Below, in pieces: positions 41,775-52,012 of a stretch of DNA of 64,000 nucleotides (within the stretch, counting starts at the first letter, position 1; each line of letters starts with the position of its first letter). A program made the position numbers and the translations under genes. Below the pieces are notes generated by a model. That model did no database searches. It was not told where the DNA came from and saw nothing but the letters and a program-made list of their open reading frames with translations. Source of the stretch: Halalkalibacter wakoensis JCM 9140 (GTDB lineage: Bacteria > Bacillota > Bacilli > Bacillales > Bacillaceae_D); assembly GCF_000513095.1 (NCBI RefSeq), contig NZ_BAUT01000001.1, positions 62,001 to 126,000 of the forward strand, in the 5' to 3' direction.

Positions 41775-43465
41775 GTGGCAAAACAAATTGAAGGTAAACA
41801 GCTTGCCTACATGTTTATTGAGGGAGCAGCTAATTTATCAAGGCATGTTAAAGTGGTGGATGCACTAAATGTGTTTCCTGTACCAGATGGGGACACTGGT
41901 ACGAATATGAATCTTTCTATTACTTCAGGAGTAAAGGAAGTAAAACTTGCTATTCAAGATGACTCCAGTAAAGTAGCTGCTTCTTTTGCGAAGGGGTTAT
42001 TAATGGGAGCAAGAGGAAATTCAGGGGTCATCCTTTCCCAGCTGTTTCGTGGATTTTCAAAGCATGTAGAAGGCAAAGCTCAAATTTCAGCTACTGATTT
42101 AGCTCAAGCTTTTGAAAGTGGTGTACAGACAGCTTATAAAGCTGTCATGAAACCAGTTGAAGGGACGATCCTAACAGTAGCGAAGGATGCAGCAAAGCAT
42201 TCAATGAAAATAGCGAAAAAACATGATGATGTTATATATGTCATGGAAGAAACGTTAAAAGAAGCGAAAGAGTCGTTAAAGCGTACACCTGATTTATTAC
42301 CTGTTTTAAAAGAAGTTGGTGTAGTCGATTCAGGTGGGCAAGGTTTAGTTTATATTTATGAAGGTTTCTTAGCTGTTCTAAAGGGCGAGGAGCTTTCGGA
42401 TGTTTCACCTGTAGATGAGGTTTCCATGGATAACCTTGTTAAAATGGAGCATCACAATGCGCAAAGTCACATGGCTACAGAGGATATTGAATTTGGTTTC
42501 TGTACAGAAGTGATGGTTCGAATTGAGGATGATAAAATCAGAAAACATCCTTATGTCGAATCTGATTTTAGAGAAGAGCTGAGCCAAATTGGAGATTCCC
42601 TTCTTGTTGTTTCAGATGACGATTTAATAAAAGTACATATTCATGCTGAACAACCAGGAGAAGTTTTAACGAAAGCTCAACGCTATGGCGAATTGATTAA
42701 TATTAAAATTGAGAACATGCGTGAACAACATACTCATTTACTTGATGAAACGAAAGAAGCGTATGGCCAGAATACGAGTCAAGATGTGGTATCAAAGAAA
42801 AAGGAAAAAAGTGAGTTTGGAATTGTAACGGTCGCAATGGGAGATGGGATCGCAAATCTTTTCAAAGGGTTAGGAGCTGGGGTTGTCATTGAAGGTGGAC
42901 AAACAATGAACCCAAGTACGGAAGATATTGTGAATGCGATTGAAGAAGTTCATGCAGAAAAAGTGATTATTTTACCAAATAACGGCAACATTATTATGGC
43001 TGCAGAGCAAGCAGCAGAAGTTGTTGGTGAGAAAGCGATTGTTGTTCCTTCGAAAACGGTGCCACAAGGGTTAGCTGCGTTGCTTTCATTTAACCCAACT
43101 CAAGGTCTAGAAGTAAATGGTGGAATGATGAAGGATGCTCTGTCAACAGTTAAATCAGGCAAGTTACCTATGCCGTACGTGACACAAATATTGATGGAAT
43201 TGACATTAAAAAAGACGATTTTATGGGTATTGCTGAGAAGAAAATTGTCAGCTCAGGATCTGACATTTTAGATGTGACAAAACAACTCTTCACGCAAATG
43301 ATAGACGATGAAACGGAAATTGTGACTCTGTTACAAGGCGAAGATGCGGCTGATGAACAAACGAATATTCTTGTTCAATTTATAGAAAAAGAATTTCCTG
43401 AAGTAGAAGTCGATGTACACTTAGGAAATCAACCGCTTTACTCATACATTATTTCTGTTGAGTAA
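41775..43465 (+). CDS. fakA: FakA/YloV fatty acid kinase, catalytic subunit (one-base frameshift at about 43160)
   Basis: The N-terminal DhaL-type ATP domain holds NVFPVPDGDTGTNMNLS with its Mg-binding aspartates and MGARGNSGVILSQLFRGF. A middle domain and a C-terminal DAK1/DegV-like domain (VIEGGQTMNPSTEDIVNAIEEV) follow. The frame breaks after STVKSG at 43160/43161. The expected QVTYAVRDTNIDGIDIKKDDFMGIAEKK continues in another frame to TAA at 43463-43465, and one extra C (GGCCAA) restores 563 residues. GTG 41775 has AGGAGG 9 bases upstream. FakA phosphorylates fatty acids bound by FakB (DegV) proteins; such a gene follows. Confidence 0.93.
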
Positions 43466-43484
43466 AGGCAAAGGAGCGATTGAT

Positions 43485-44342
43485 GTGCCAAAGATTAAAG
43501 TTGTAACAGATAGTACGGCTGATCTTCCAGCTAGCCTGGCGGAAGATTTAGGAATTACAATTGTTCCACTTAATGTGATTTTCTCAGAAACAGAATCATA
43601 TGAAGATGGTGTGACGTTAACAGCAGATGAATTTTATGAAAAAGTGACTCAGTCAAATACAATCCCTTCCACTTCTCAACCGACACCATATCAGTTTGAA
43701 GAAGTCTATCGTTCCATTTTAAGTGAAGGTGACACGAAAATAATTTCGATTCATATCTCTTCTAAAATGAGTGGGACGTACCAGGCAGCTACGATTGCTA
43801 AGCAATCAATGGATGACGATGATTCAATCATCGTTGTTGATTCAAAGCGAGCATCTTATGCCATTGGGATTATTGTTGCAGAAATTGCAAAGTTAGCTAA
43901 AGAAGGCGCTTCTCTTGAAGAGTGTCGTTTGAGGTTAGACGAATTACTAAACGATACAAATGTCTTTTTTATGGTCGATACACTTGAATATCTTCAAAAG
44001 AATGGACGAATTGGGAAAGCTTCTGCAATGTTAGGTTCTATATTGAAAATCAAACCTATTTTAACGTTAACAGAAGAAGGAGAGGTTACCCCTTTTAGTA
44101 AAAAAGTTCGTGGACAAAAAAAGGCATTAAACCGTATTGTTGAAATACTGAAAGAAAAGTATGGATCTGATTCAGTTCATATAGGGATTTCGCATGCAGT
44201 GAATGAATCTCTGGCTGAGGAAATGATTCTTAGGTTACAGGAAGAATTTGATGTGAAGAGCAGTGTTGTAACGTCAATTGGTGCTGTTATTGGATCTCAT
44301 GTAGGTCCGGGTACGATTTCAATAGCCATAACGAAAGCTTAA
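43485..44342 (+). CDS. degV: DegV/FakB family fatty-acid-binding protein
   Basis: 285 residues. N-terminal KVVTDSTADLPASLAEDLGI, then TSQPTPYQFEEVY, IHISSKMSGTYQAA, RLDELLNDTNVFFMVDTLEYLQKNGRIGKASA and IGSHVGPGTISIA: the DegV fold with its fatty-acid pocket residues. It should present fatty acids to FakA for phosphorylation. GTG 43485 is chosen because AAAGGAG sits 9 bases upstream. It lies 19 bases after fakA, suggesting a kinase–carrier operon. B. subtilis does not have a degV here. Confidence 0.92.
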   Translation: MPKIKVVTDSTADLPASLAEDLGITIVPLNVIFSETESYEDGVTLTADEFYEKVTQSNTIPSTSQPTPYQFEEVYRSILSEGDTKIISIHISSKMSGTYQAATIAKQSMDDDDSIIVVDSKRASYAIGIIVAEIAKLAKEGASLEECRLRLDELLNDTNVFFMVDTLEYLQKNGRIGKASAMLGSILKIKPILTLTEEGEVTPFSKKVRGQKKALNRIVEILKEKYGSDSVHIGISHAVNESLAEEMILRLQEEFDVKSSVVTSIGAVIGSHVGPGTISIAITKA

Positions 44343-44512
44343 CAAATGGATTAAATATGAGGGTGACTCATGTAAAGAAGTCTTGCTACTAGTGTGCAAT
44401 AGATAATGGAAAGCATCTTGTTTTTCGTTGTTATAATTGTTTTTGCTACGTACAGGCTCAACTTGGGTCACTTCTTTTTCGTTTAAAAGGATAGTTCTAA
44501 GGAGGTTGGTTC

Positions 44513-45175
44513 ATGAAGTACCGAACGGTTTTTGATATTATTGGCCCGATTATGATTGGCCCGTCTAGCTCACATACGGCTGGAGCAGCAAGGATTGGTA
44601 AAGTGGCCCGAACGTTATTTGCTGAAAAACCAGATCAAGCAAATATTTATTTCTATGGTTCTTTTGCCAAAACGTATAGAGGTCATGCTACAGATGTTGC
44701 CATAGTTGGAGGTATATTAGACTTCGAAACCTCAGATGAAAGAATAACGGAAGCATTAACCATTGCAAAAGATCAAAATATAGAAGTGAATTTTTTTGAG
44801 GAAGAAGCCATTGCTGAACATCCGAATACAGCTAAAATTATCCTTTCCAAAGGTAATCATAAACTGGAGCTTGTAGGTATTTCAATTGGTGGTGGTAAAA
44901 TAGAAATCACTGAATTAAATGGTTTTGCTCTTAAGTTATCTGGTAACCATCCTGCTATACTTGTCGTTCATAATGATCGTTATGGGGTCATTGCAGGAGT
45001 TTCACATGTTCTTGCTAAATATGAAATAAACATTGGCCACATGGAAGTATCAAGGAAAGAGCGTGGAAAAGAAGCCCTAATGGTCATTGAGGTAGATCAA
45101 AACGTAGAAAATCCGTTATTAGTAGAGTTAGAAAAATTGCCTAACATTATGAACGTTACAAAGATACACGACTAA
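44513..45175 (+). CDS. sdaAB: L-serine dehydratase, iron-sulfur dependent, beta subunit
   Basis: 220 residues. The N-terminal domain has DIIGPIMIGPSSSHTAGAARIG, the signature of the Fe-S serine dehydratase beta subunit. The C-terminus (HNDRYGVIAGVSHVLAKYEINIGHMEVSRKERGKEALMVIEVD) is an ACT regulatory domain. With the alpha subunit it deaminates serine to pyruvate. AAGGAGG precedes the ATG. The 170-base gap upstream (44343-44512) has a TATAAT at 44432-44437 but no matching -35 box. Confidence 0.95.
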   Translation: MKYRTVFDIIGPIMIGPSSSHTAGAARIGKVARTLFAEKPDQANIYFYGSFAKTYRGHATDVAIVGGILDFETSDERITEALTIAKDQNIEVNFFEEEAIAEHPNTAKIILSKGNHKLELVGISIGGGKIEITELNGFALKLSGNHPAILVVHNDRYGVIAGVSHVLAKYEINIGHMEVSRKERGKEALMVIEVDQNVENPLLVELEKLPNIMNVTKIHD

Positions 45176-45201
45176 AAAATGATAAGAAGAGGGGAATCCT
45201 C

Positions 45202-46089
45202 ATGTTCAAAAATGTAGCTGAGCTAATTAATTTAGCTGAAGTAAATGAAAAAAAGATTTCAGAAGTAATGATTGAACAAGAGATGGAAGTGACGGGCCGT
45301 ACGCGAGAAGACATAACTTCACAAATGGAAAAGAACTTACACGTTATGAAAGCGGCCGTTGAGAGAGGAATTTCAGAAAAAGTGCGGTCTGTTTCTGGTT
45401 TAACAGGTGGAGATGCTGTTCTTCTCCAGGATTATATCAATCGAGGCAATTACTTATCGAGTGAGACCGTTTTAGATGCAGTTAGTAAAGCTGTGGCAAC
45501 AAATGAGGTTAATGCAGCAATGGGAATGATTTGTGCAACACCTACTGCTGGTTCTGCGGGAGTAGTACCAGGTGTATTATTTGGGATGACAAAAAGATTA
45601 AAGCCGACTGATGAGCAAATGGTCCGATATTTATTCGTAGCGGGTGCATTTGGATTTGTTGTTGCAAATAATGCATCTATCTCAGGAGCGGCTGGTGGTT
45701 GTCAAGCAGAAGTTGGTTCAGCAACCGGTATGGCGGCAGCTGCCTTAGTGGAACTAGCGGGCGGAACGCCAAGACAATCCGCTGAAGCTATGGCGATTGC
45801 GTTGAAAAATATGTTGGGGCTTGTATGCGATCCTGTAGCCGGGTTGGTGGAAGTACCATGTGTAAAACGTAATGCAATAGGTGCGTCGATAGCTGTTGTT
45901 GCTGCTGATATGGCATTAGCAGGAATTACAAGTCGGATTCCATGTGATGAAGTGATTGATGCCATGTATAAAATTGGACAGACGATGCCTGAGGCGTTAA
46001 GAGAAACGGGACAAGGAGGTTTGGCGGCGACAAAGACTGGACGAGAGCTAGAAGCTAAAATTTACGGTGAGTCGCAGAAACGAAAATGA
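45202..46089 (+). CDS. sdaAA: L-serine dehydratase, iron-sulfur dependent, alpha subunit
   Basis: 295 residues. Catalytic 4Fe-4S cysteines appear in GMICATPTAGSAG, GAAGGCQAEVGSATGMAAAAL and CDPVAGLVEVPCVKRN, the SDH alpha blocks. Partner of sdaAB 26 bases upstream. AGGGGAATC precedes the ATG. The stop overlaps the recG start (ATGA). Confidence 0.96.
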   Translation: MFKNVAELINLAEVNEKKISEVMIEQEMEVTGRTREDITSQMEKNLHVMKAAVERGISEKVRSVSGLTGGDAVLLQDYINRGNYLSSETVLDAVSKAVATNEVNAAMGMICATPTAGSAGVVPGVLFGMTKRLKPTDEQMVRYLFVAGAFGFVVANNASISGAAGGCQAEVGSATGMAAAALVELAGGTPRQSAEAMAIALKNMLGLVCDPVAGLVEVPCVKRNAIGASIAVVAADMALAGITSRIPCDEVIDAMYKIGQTMPEALRETGQGGLAATKTGRELEAKIYGESQKRK

Positions 46090-48134
46090 GTGGAGCAATG
46101 AATAGACCAGTTATTGAAGTGAATGGGATTGGTGAGGAAACAGCAAAGCAATTAGAAGGATTACGAATTTATACGGTTGGTGATTTGCTTGAGCATTTCC
46201 CATTTCGGTATGAGGACTATCAATTAAAAGATTTACATGAAGTAAAGCATGAGGAACGTGTGACGGTTAATGGTATTGTTCAAAGTGAACCGTCCATTCG
46301 TTATTTTGGTAAGAAAAAAAACAGACTAACTTTTCGCTTCTTGGTGAATCAAGTATTAATTACGGTTACGTTCTTTAACAGAGCTTTTTTGAAAAGCAAA
46401 GTTACAGTTGGGACGGAATTGACGATTACAGGAAAATGGGATCAGCACCGGATGACGATAACGGGAAATGAGCTACAAGCAGGCCAGGTTATTAGAGATA
46501 CAACTATTTCTCCCATCTACTCTGTCGCAGGTAAACTAACAACTAAGGCACTGAAAAAATATATTTATCAAGCAATGAAACAGTTCGGCTCGGAATTGAC
46601 GGATCTATTGCCTGATGAGCTGCTTCAAAAATATAAACTACCAACAAAAAAAGAAGCTTTATCCAGGTTGCATTGTCCCCCGAATGCTGAATCAATGAAA
46701 CATGCAAGAAGAAGAATGGTTTACGAGGAATTTCTTTTATTTCAATTAAAAATGCAAGTTTTCAGAAAGGTAAATAGAGATAAATCTCAAGGGAAAGCCA
46801 TCATTATTCCAAAAGAAGAAATTGAGCGTTTTATGACAGAGCTTCCGTTCCCGTTAACAGGTGCGCAAGAACGAGTTGTGAATGAAATCATAAAGGATAT
46901 AGAGTCTGATTACCGCATGAATCGTTTGCTACAAGGAGATGTAGGTTCAGGGAAAACCGTTGTAGCAGCGATTTGTATGTATGCGATCGTTTGTTCAGGC
47001 TATCAAGCAGCTTTAATGGTACCGACGGAAATTTTAGCGGAGCAGCATGTCCAATCCTTGAAAAGCTTATTAGAGCCCTTTGATGTTACGGTTGAGCTAC
47101 TAGCAGGATCGGTTAAAGGTAAAAAGCGGAGAGAACGTTTGGATAGAATAAAAAATGGTGACATTCAAGTCGTCGTTGGGACTCATGCTTTAATACAAGA
47201 TGATGTCCATTTTTCTCGTCTTGGCTTGGTCATTACAGATGAGCAACATCGTTTTGGTGTTGAACAAAGGCGTGTATTAAGAGACAAAGGAGAAAATCCC
47301 GATGTTCTTTTTATGACAGCTACGCCGATTCCTAGAACGTTAGCCATCTCTGTTTTCGGAGACATGGATGTCTCCATCATTGATGAAATGCCAGCAGGAA
47401 GAAAAACAATTGAAACTTATTGGGCTAAACCAGACATGCTTGAAAGAGTGTTAGATTTCATAGAAAAAGAACTGAAAGAAGGAAGACAGGCTTATGTTAT
47501 TTGCCCGTTAATTGAGGAATCTGAAAAATTGGATGTTCAAAATGCCATTGATGTTCATATGATTCTGCAGCAACATTACAAAGACAAATGGAAGGTCGGT
47601 TTGATGCATGGGCGCCTTCATGCATCTGAAAAAGATGCAGTAATGGAATCTTTTAGTCTAAATGAGACACAAATCCTCGTTTCTACCACCGTCGTGGAAG
47701 TAGGAGTGAATGTTCCTAATGCGACGATCATGGTTATCTATGATGCGGAGAGGTTTGGTTTGGCTCAACTTCATCAGCTTAGAGGAAGAGTTGGGCGGGG
47801 AGATGCCCAATCCTATTGTGTATTGTTAGCTGATCCGAAATCAGAAGTTGGAAAAGAAAGAATGAAGATTATGACGGAAACGAATGACGGATTTACCCTT
47901 TCAGAAAGGGATTTAGAACTTAGAGGTCCTGGAGACTTTTTTGGAGCAAAGCAAAGTGGGTTACCAGATTTTAAAGTAGCGGATGTTGTTCATGATTACC
48001 GAGCATTAGAAGTAGCTAGACAGGATGCGGCAACAATGTTTCAATCAAAACAATTTTGGCAAGAGAAAAAGTATGAAGGATTACGTCAGTATGTTGAACA
48101 ACAAGGTGTATTAAATGGTCAAAAAATTGATTGA
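46086..48134 (+). CDS. recG: ATP-dependent DNA helicase RecG
   Basis: 682 residues. The N-terminal wedge/OB domain (DLHEVKHEERVTVNGIVQSEPSIRYFGKKKNRLTFRF) is followed by Walker A LQGDVGSGKTVVAA, DEQHRFG box, TATPIPRTLAI and the C-terminal motif VI STTVVEVGVNVPNATIMVIYDAERFGLAQLHQLRGRVGRG. It remodels stalled forks and Holliday junctions. ATG 46086 overlaps sdaAA; ATG 46098 is an alternative. Confidence 0.96.
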   Translation: MSGAMNRPVIEVNGIGEETAKQLEGLRIYTVGDLLEHFPFRYEDYQLKDLHEVKHEERVTVNGIVQSEPSIRYFGKKKNRLTFRFLVNQVLITVTFFNRAFLKSKVTVGTELTITGKWDQHRMTITGNELQAGQVIRDTTISPIYSVAGKLTTKALKKYIYQAMKQFGSELTDLLPDELLQKYKLPTKKEALSRLHCPPNAESMKHARRRMVYEEFLLFQLKMQVFRKVNRDKSQGKAIIIPKEEIERFMTELPFPLTGAQERVVNEIIKDIESDYRMNRLLQGDVGSGKTVVAAICMYAIVCSGYQAALMVPTEILAEQHVQSLKSLLEPFDVTVELLAGSVKGKKRRERLDRIKNGDIQVVVGTHALIQDDVHFSRLGLVITDEQHRFGVEQRRVLRDKGENPDVLFMTATPIPRTLAISVFGDMDVSIIDEMPAGRKTIETYWAKPDMLERVLDFIEKELKEGRQAYVICPLIEESEKLDVQNAIDVHMILQQHYKDKWKVGLMHGRLHASEKDAVMESFSLNETQILVSTTVVEVGVNVPNATIMVIYDAERFGLAQLHQLRGRVGRGDAQSYCVLLADPKSEVGKERMKIMTETNDGFTLSERDLELRGPGDFFGAKQSGLPDFKVADVVHDYRALEVARQDAATMFQSKQFWQEKKYEGLRQYVEQQGVLNGQKID

Positions 48135-48137
48135 CTA

Positions 48138-48187
48138 TTGAAATCACTGGAAAGCAATTATATACTACTCTTAGTACCTAGTCATAT
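48138..48187 (+). promoter_or_regulatory. fapR–plsX–fabD–fabG promoter with FapR operator
   Basis: TTGAAA (48138-48143), 17-base spacer, TATACT (48161-48166). TTAGTACCTAGTCAT (48171-48185) matches the left half and centre of the FapR operator (TTAGTACCTRNTACTAA type) and covers the expected start of transcription. FapR bound here would block transcription until malonyl-CoA or malonyl-ACP releases it. Confidence 0.85.
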
Positions 48188-48217
48188 ATTCGTTGTATTA
48201 AAATAGGCGGTGAATGC

Positions 48218-48798
48218 ATGAAGCGTAAAAAAAGGAAAGACAGGACCTTTTGAGGGAAACGTTAGAAGAGAACCCTTTTATGACAGATGAAGATTTAGCT
48301 GATCAATTCTCTGTTAGTATTCAAACCATCCGCCTTGATCGGTTAGAATTAGCCATTCCGGAATTACGTGAAAGAATAAAAGGAGTTGCCAAAAAGCAGC
48401 TAGATGATGTAAAGGCATTGTCGCCTGAAGAAGTAATTGGGGAAATCATTGACCTTCAGTTAGATGAACGAGCTATTTCTATTTTAGATGTAAGAATAGA
48501 GCACGTATTTGCTAGAACAGGCATTGCGCGGGGACATCATTTATTCGCCCAAGCTAATTCATTAGCTGTTGCTATTATTAATGATGAACTGGCTCTTACA
48601 CAAAAAGCAACTATTCGCTTTACAAGACAAGTTCAGGCCGGTGAAAGAGTCATTGCAAAAGCTAGCGTGAAGGGAACAGAAAAAGAAAGAACAACAGTAG
48701 AAGTAAAAAGCTATGTTGACAAAGAATTAGTGTTTTCAGGAGAGTTCATCATGTTTCGGACGAATGAAAGAGAAACAAAAAGGAGAGAAACTGAATGA
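48218..48798 (+). CDS. fapR: FapR, fatty-acid and phospholipid biosynthesis repressor (one-base deletion in the A7 run at 48227-48233)
   Basis: N-terminal helix-turn-helix ([29 protein letters not shown]) and C-terminal hot-dog effector domain ([35 protein letters not shown]). The repressor binds malonyl-CoA/ACP as inducer. The natural start is ATG 48218 with GGCGGTGA upstream. As printed it reads [11 protein letters not shown] then stops. With A8 instead of A7 it reads [21 protein letters not shown], matching the B. subtilis N-terminus and giving 193 residues. The next in-frame start would be TTG 48250 without a ribosome site. It autoregulates through the operator above. Confidence 0.94.
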
Positions 48799-49790
48799 AT
48801 ATAGCGATCGATGCTATGGGAGGAGATCATGCGCCCAAAGCTCAAGTTGAAGCAGCTCAAAAGGCGATACAAGCATTTCCAGAACTGAAAGTGACAATTG
48901 TTGGAAATGAAGAAGAGATTAAAAAGTATTTAACAATTGATAAAGGTATTACCATTTTACATACAACAGAAAAAATTGAAGATACGGATCAACCTACAAC
49001 AGCTGTTCGCAGGAAAAAAGAGTCGTCGATGGTTTTAGCTGTTAGGGAGGTAAAGGAAGGGCGAGCAGATGCTTGTATTTCAGCTGGGAATACTGGTGCT
49101 TTAATGACAGCGGGTTTGTTATATGTTGGGCGCATTAAAGGGATTGATCGTCCAGCCTTATCGCCAATGCTACCAACTTTAGATGGGAAAGGCTTCTTAC
49201 TTTTAGATGTAGGTGCGAATATGGATGCTAAGCCAGAGCATCTACAACAGTACGCTATTATTGGAAAAACGTATATGGAAATGGTCCGTAACGTGAAAAA
49301 TCCTCGTGTTGGGTTATTAAATGTTGGCACGGAAGATGGAAAAGGGAATGAACTTACAAAAGCAGCGTTTCCTCTATTAAAATCCAGTGATCTAAATTTT
49401 GTTGGAAATGTAGAAGCGCGAGATCTATTGTCGGGTGTAGCCGACATTGTCGTATGTGATGGTTTTTCGGGGAATCTTGTCTTAAAGTCGGTAGAAGGAA
49501 CTGCAGGAACTTTGTTTTCTTTGTTGAAAAGAGAATTAACCAGTTCTTTTGTTAATAAACTTGCTGCAGGTGTTTTGAAATCAAGCTTTAAAGATATAAA
49601 AAGTCAATTAAGCTATTCAGAATATGGCGGCGCAGGTCTTTATGGCTTGAAGGCACCAGTTATAAAAGCGCACGGTTCATCCGATGAGACAGCCTTCTTT
49701 CATGCCATTAGGCAAGCAAAAGAAATGGTAAATCATCAAGTTGTCACGATTATCAAAAATGAAGTCGCTAAAGTTGAAGAAAAAGAGTAA
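48795..49790 (+). CDS. plsX: Acyl-ACP:phosphate acyltransferase
   Basis: 331 residues. [19 protein letters not shown] at the start, [32 protein letters not shown] and [19 protein letters not shown] are PlsX signatures. It makes acyl-phosphate for PlsY in phospholipid synthesis. It overlaps fapR by 4 bases (ATGA). Confidence 0.97.
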   Translation: MNIAIDAMGGDHAPKAQVEAAQKAIQAFPELKVTIVGNEEEIKKYLTIDKGITILHTTEKIEDTDQPTTAVRRKKESSMVLAVREVKEGRADACISAGNTGALMTAGLLYVGRIKGIDRPALSPMLPTLDGKGFLLLDVGANMDAKPEHLQQYAIIGKTYMEMVRNVKNPRVGLLNVGTEDGKGNELTKAAFPLLKSSDLNFVGNVEARDLLSGVADIVVCDGFSGNLVLKSVEGTAGTLFSLLKRELTSSFVNKLAAGVLKSSFKDIKSQLSYSEYGGAGLYGLKAPVIKAHGSSDETAFFHAIRQAKEMVNHQVVTIIKNEVAKVEEKE

Positions 49791-49803
49791 AGGGGGGACG
49801 AAT

Positions 49804-50754
49804 ATGGCCAAAGTTGCTTTTTTATTTCCAGGTCAAGGGTCTCAATCTGTTGGTATGGGGCAAGAATTATTAAATAAAGAGCAAGTTAGTAAAAAAATCT
49901 TTGAAGCAGCTGACAAAACGCTAGGTTATTCTTTAACAGAGATTATGGTCAATGGTCCTGAAGAAACGTTAAGAAGAACTGAACATACACAACCTGCACT
50001 ATTAACGATGAGCACAGCTGTGTTGGAACTTTTTAAAGAAGAGAACATTAAGCCCGATTTTGTAGCTGGACATAGTTTAGGAGAATACAGTGCATTAGTT
50101 GCCGCTGGAGCAATGACGTTTGAGGATGCGGTGTTTGCAGTTAGAAATCGTGGTTTATTCATGGAAGAAGCTGTGCCTTTTGGAGAGGGTGCAATGGCTG
50201 CGGTTTTAGGGTTAGAACGAGAAGTTTTAGAAGACGTATGCCAAAGCGTAAGCAAGGAAACTTCTGAATCAGCTGAATTAGCGAACTTAAATTGTCCAGG
50301 ACAAATTGTGATTTCCGGCTCTGCCAAAGGGGTGGAAATAGCTGGAGAAAAAGCAAAAGAAGCGGGTGCAAAAAGAGTGATTCCATTACAAGTGAGTGGA
50401 CCGTTTCATTCGAGCTTGATGAAGCCGGCAGCCGACAAATTAGAAGGTGTTTTGAAGGATTTAACCGTTACAGATGCAACGGTACCAGTCATCGCTAATA
50501 GTACAGCGAATGCAGTTCAAGACGCTTCCGAAATTAGAAAAAACCTTATAGAACAAGTATACTCACCAGTTCTTTGGGAGGATACGATTCGGACGCTATT
50601 GGATGAGGGTGTTGATTTATTCGTAGAAGTTGGGTCTGGCAATGTTTTAGCAGGTCTTGTTCGTAAGGTGCAAAGAAGAGCAAACGTCGTTTCAGTCAGT
50701 GATCGAGATGGTGTGCTGAAAGTGAAAGAAATGCTAGAAGGAGTGACAGGATGA
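49804..50754 (+). CDS. fabD: Malonyl-CoA:ACP transacylase
   Basis: 316 residues. [14 protein letters not shown], nucleophile Ser in [15 protein letters not shown] and the catalytic His in SGPFHSSLM. It loads malonyl groups onto ACP. ATG 49804 is chosen because AAAGGGGGG is 7 bases upstream and the family starts at M(A/S)K(V/I)AFLFPG. The stop overlaps fabG. Confidence 0.97.
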   Translation: MAKVAFLFPGQGSQSVGMGQELLNKEQVSKKIFEAADKTLGYSLTEIMVNGPEETLRRTEHTQPALLTMSTAVLELFKEENIKPDFVAGHSLGEYSALVAAGAMTFEDAVFAVRNRGLFMEEAVPFGEGAMAAVLGLEREVLEDVCQSVSKETSESAELANLNCPGQIVISGSAKGVEIAGEKAKEAGAKRVIPLQVSGPFHSSLMKPAADKLEGVLKDLTVTDATVPVIANSTANAVQDASEIRKNLIEQVYSPVLWEDTIRTLLDEGVDLFVEVGSGNVLAGLVRKVQRRANVVSVSDRDGVLKVKEMLEGVTG

Positions 50755-51494
50755 TGTTACAAGGGAAAACAGCGATTGTCACGGGAGCTTCTCGTGGAAT
50801 TGGAAAAGCTACTGCTATTGAGCTTGCTCGAAATGGTGCGAATGTCGTGGTCAATTATGCTGGCAGTCAAGAACGAGCAGAACAAGTTGTGGCTGAAATC
50901 AAAGGTCTTGGTGTAGATGCTCTAGCGATTCAAGCAAATGTAGCAAACAGTGAAGAAGTGCAGGCGATGGTCAAAGAAACAATTGACGCTTTTGGCCGTG
51001 TAGATATTCTTGTGAACAATGCTGGGATCACAAAAGATAATTTGCTTATGAGGATGAAAGAAGACGAGTGGGACGCTGTTATAAACACGAACCTTAAGGG
51101 TGTTTTTAACTGTGGAAAAGCTGTTACAAGGCAAATGATGAAGCAACGTTATGGTCGTATTATCAATGTAGCCTCAGTTGTAGGAGTTCTTGGTAATCCT
51201 GGACAAGCCAATTACGTAGCAGCTAAAGCTGGTGTGATCGGATTAACGAAGTCGATGGCAAGAGAATTAGCTAATCGAAACATTCATGTAAACGCAGTAG
51301 CTCCTGGGTTTATTGAAACAGATATGACAGATGAGCTAGGAGAGGATATTAAGGGGCAATTGCTTACCCAAATTCCGCTCGCTACACTAGGAAAACCAGA
51401 AAACATTGCGAATGTCATACGCTTCCTAGCAAGCCCAGATGCAGACTACATGACAGGCCAAACCCTCCACGTAGACGGAGGAATGGTTATGTAG
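50751..51494 (+). CDS. fabG: 3-oxoacyl-ACP reductase
   Basis: 247 residues, SDR family. NADP site [25 protein letters not shown] and the catalytic Ser-Tyr-Lys series with YVAAKAG. C-terminal [15 protein letters not shown] is typical. It reduces 3-ketoacyl-ACP in fatty-acid elongation. ATG 50751 has GAAGGAG upstream; ATG 50754 is an alternative. The stop TAG is the base of the hairpin starting repeat copy B. Confidence 0.97.
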   Translation: MMLQGKTAIVTGASRGIGKATAIELARNGANVVVNYAGSQERAEQVVAEIKGLGVDALAIQANVANSEEVQAMVKETIDAFGRVDILVNNAGITKDNLLMRMKEDEWDAVINTNLKGVFNCGKAVTRQMMKQRYGRIINVASVVGVLGNPGQANYVAAKAGVIGLTKSMARELANRNIHVNAVAPGFIETDMTDELGEDIKGQLLTQIPLATLGKPENIANVIRFLASPDADYMTGQTLHVDGGMVM

Positions 51495-51536
51495 AGTTTA
51501 TACCAAAAGGGTGACTTTCCCTTTTGGTATAAACTC
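51494..51536 (+). terminator. Perfect 18-bp hairpin at the fabG stop
   Basis: Arms 51494-51511 and 51519-51536 are exact complements (GAGTTTATACC … GGTATAAACTC) with a 7-base loop. It is placed like the priA hairpin, ahead of the repeat core, and again has no T-run after it. Confidence 0.75.
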
Positions 51537-51800
51537 GAAGCGATGAGCGAAGCCGCCGTTATGTTTTAAGCCTTTAAGAGTGGTCTTCTCCTAAAGGCGC
51601 ACGGCGAGTGAAGCCATCGCAACAGGTTCGCACTGTTAAAGAGAAAGGGTGACTTTCCTTTTGGTATAAACTCGAAGCGTTGAGCGAAGCCGCCGTTATG
51701 TTTTAAGCCTTTAGGAGTGATCTTCTCCTAAAGGCGCACGGCGAGTGAAGCCATCGCAACAGGTTCGCACTGTTAAAGAGAAAGGGTGACTTTTCTTTGG
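51537..51800 (+). repeat. Structured intergenic repeat, copy B (two tandem units, fabG–acpP gap)
   Basis: Two units start at 51537 and 51674 (period 137 bases). Each has outer GCGATG or GCGTTG / CATCGC, middle CGCCGT/ACGGCG, and apical GCCTTTA(A/G)GAG / CTCCTAAAGGC helices. Each ends in a small AACAG/CTGTT hairpin and a partial copy of the fabG hairpin (51640-51673 and 51777-51800). The fabG–acpP gap (51495-52012) has no gene and carries this element plus the acpP promoter. Confidence 0.82.
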
Positions 51801-51921
51801 TGAACTTTTTTTCGTGAAAAATGGCTGGTTTTTCTCATATTGAAATGAAGTGACCATGGAACAGTCATCGACTCGAATCCAGTCGATTAGAATGTTTTAT
51901 TGTAAATTGTTGAAAAGTTAG

Positions 51922-51950
51922 TTGACAGAGAGGGTGTTCATAGGTAAACT
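51922..51950 (+). promoter_or_regulatory. Sigma-A promoter of acpP
   Basis: TTGACA (51922-51927), 17-base spacer, TAAACT (51945-51950). It gives acpP its own transcription start downstream of the repeat. Confidence 0.8.
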
Positions 51951-52012
51951 TTTCCTAGCCTTCACCTGTAGTGGTGCAACTTGCGTTAATTTTGAGAGGA
52001 GGTGAACGAAAC

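Noticed and set aside
44401-44440. TATAAT at 44432-44437 as the sdaAB promoter
   Set aside because: The -35 position reads GAAAGC and there is no extended -10, so support is too weak.
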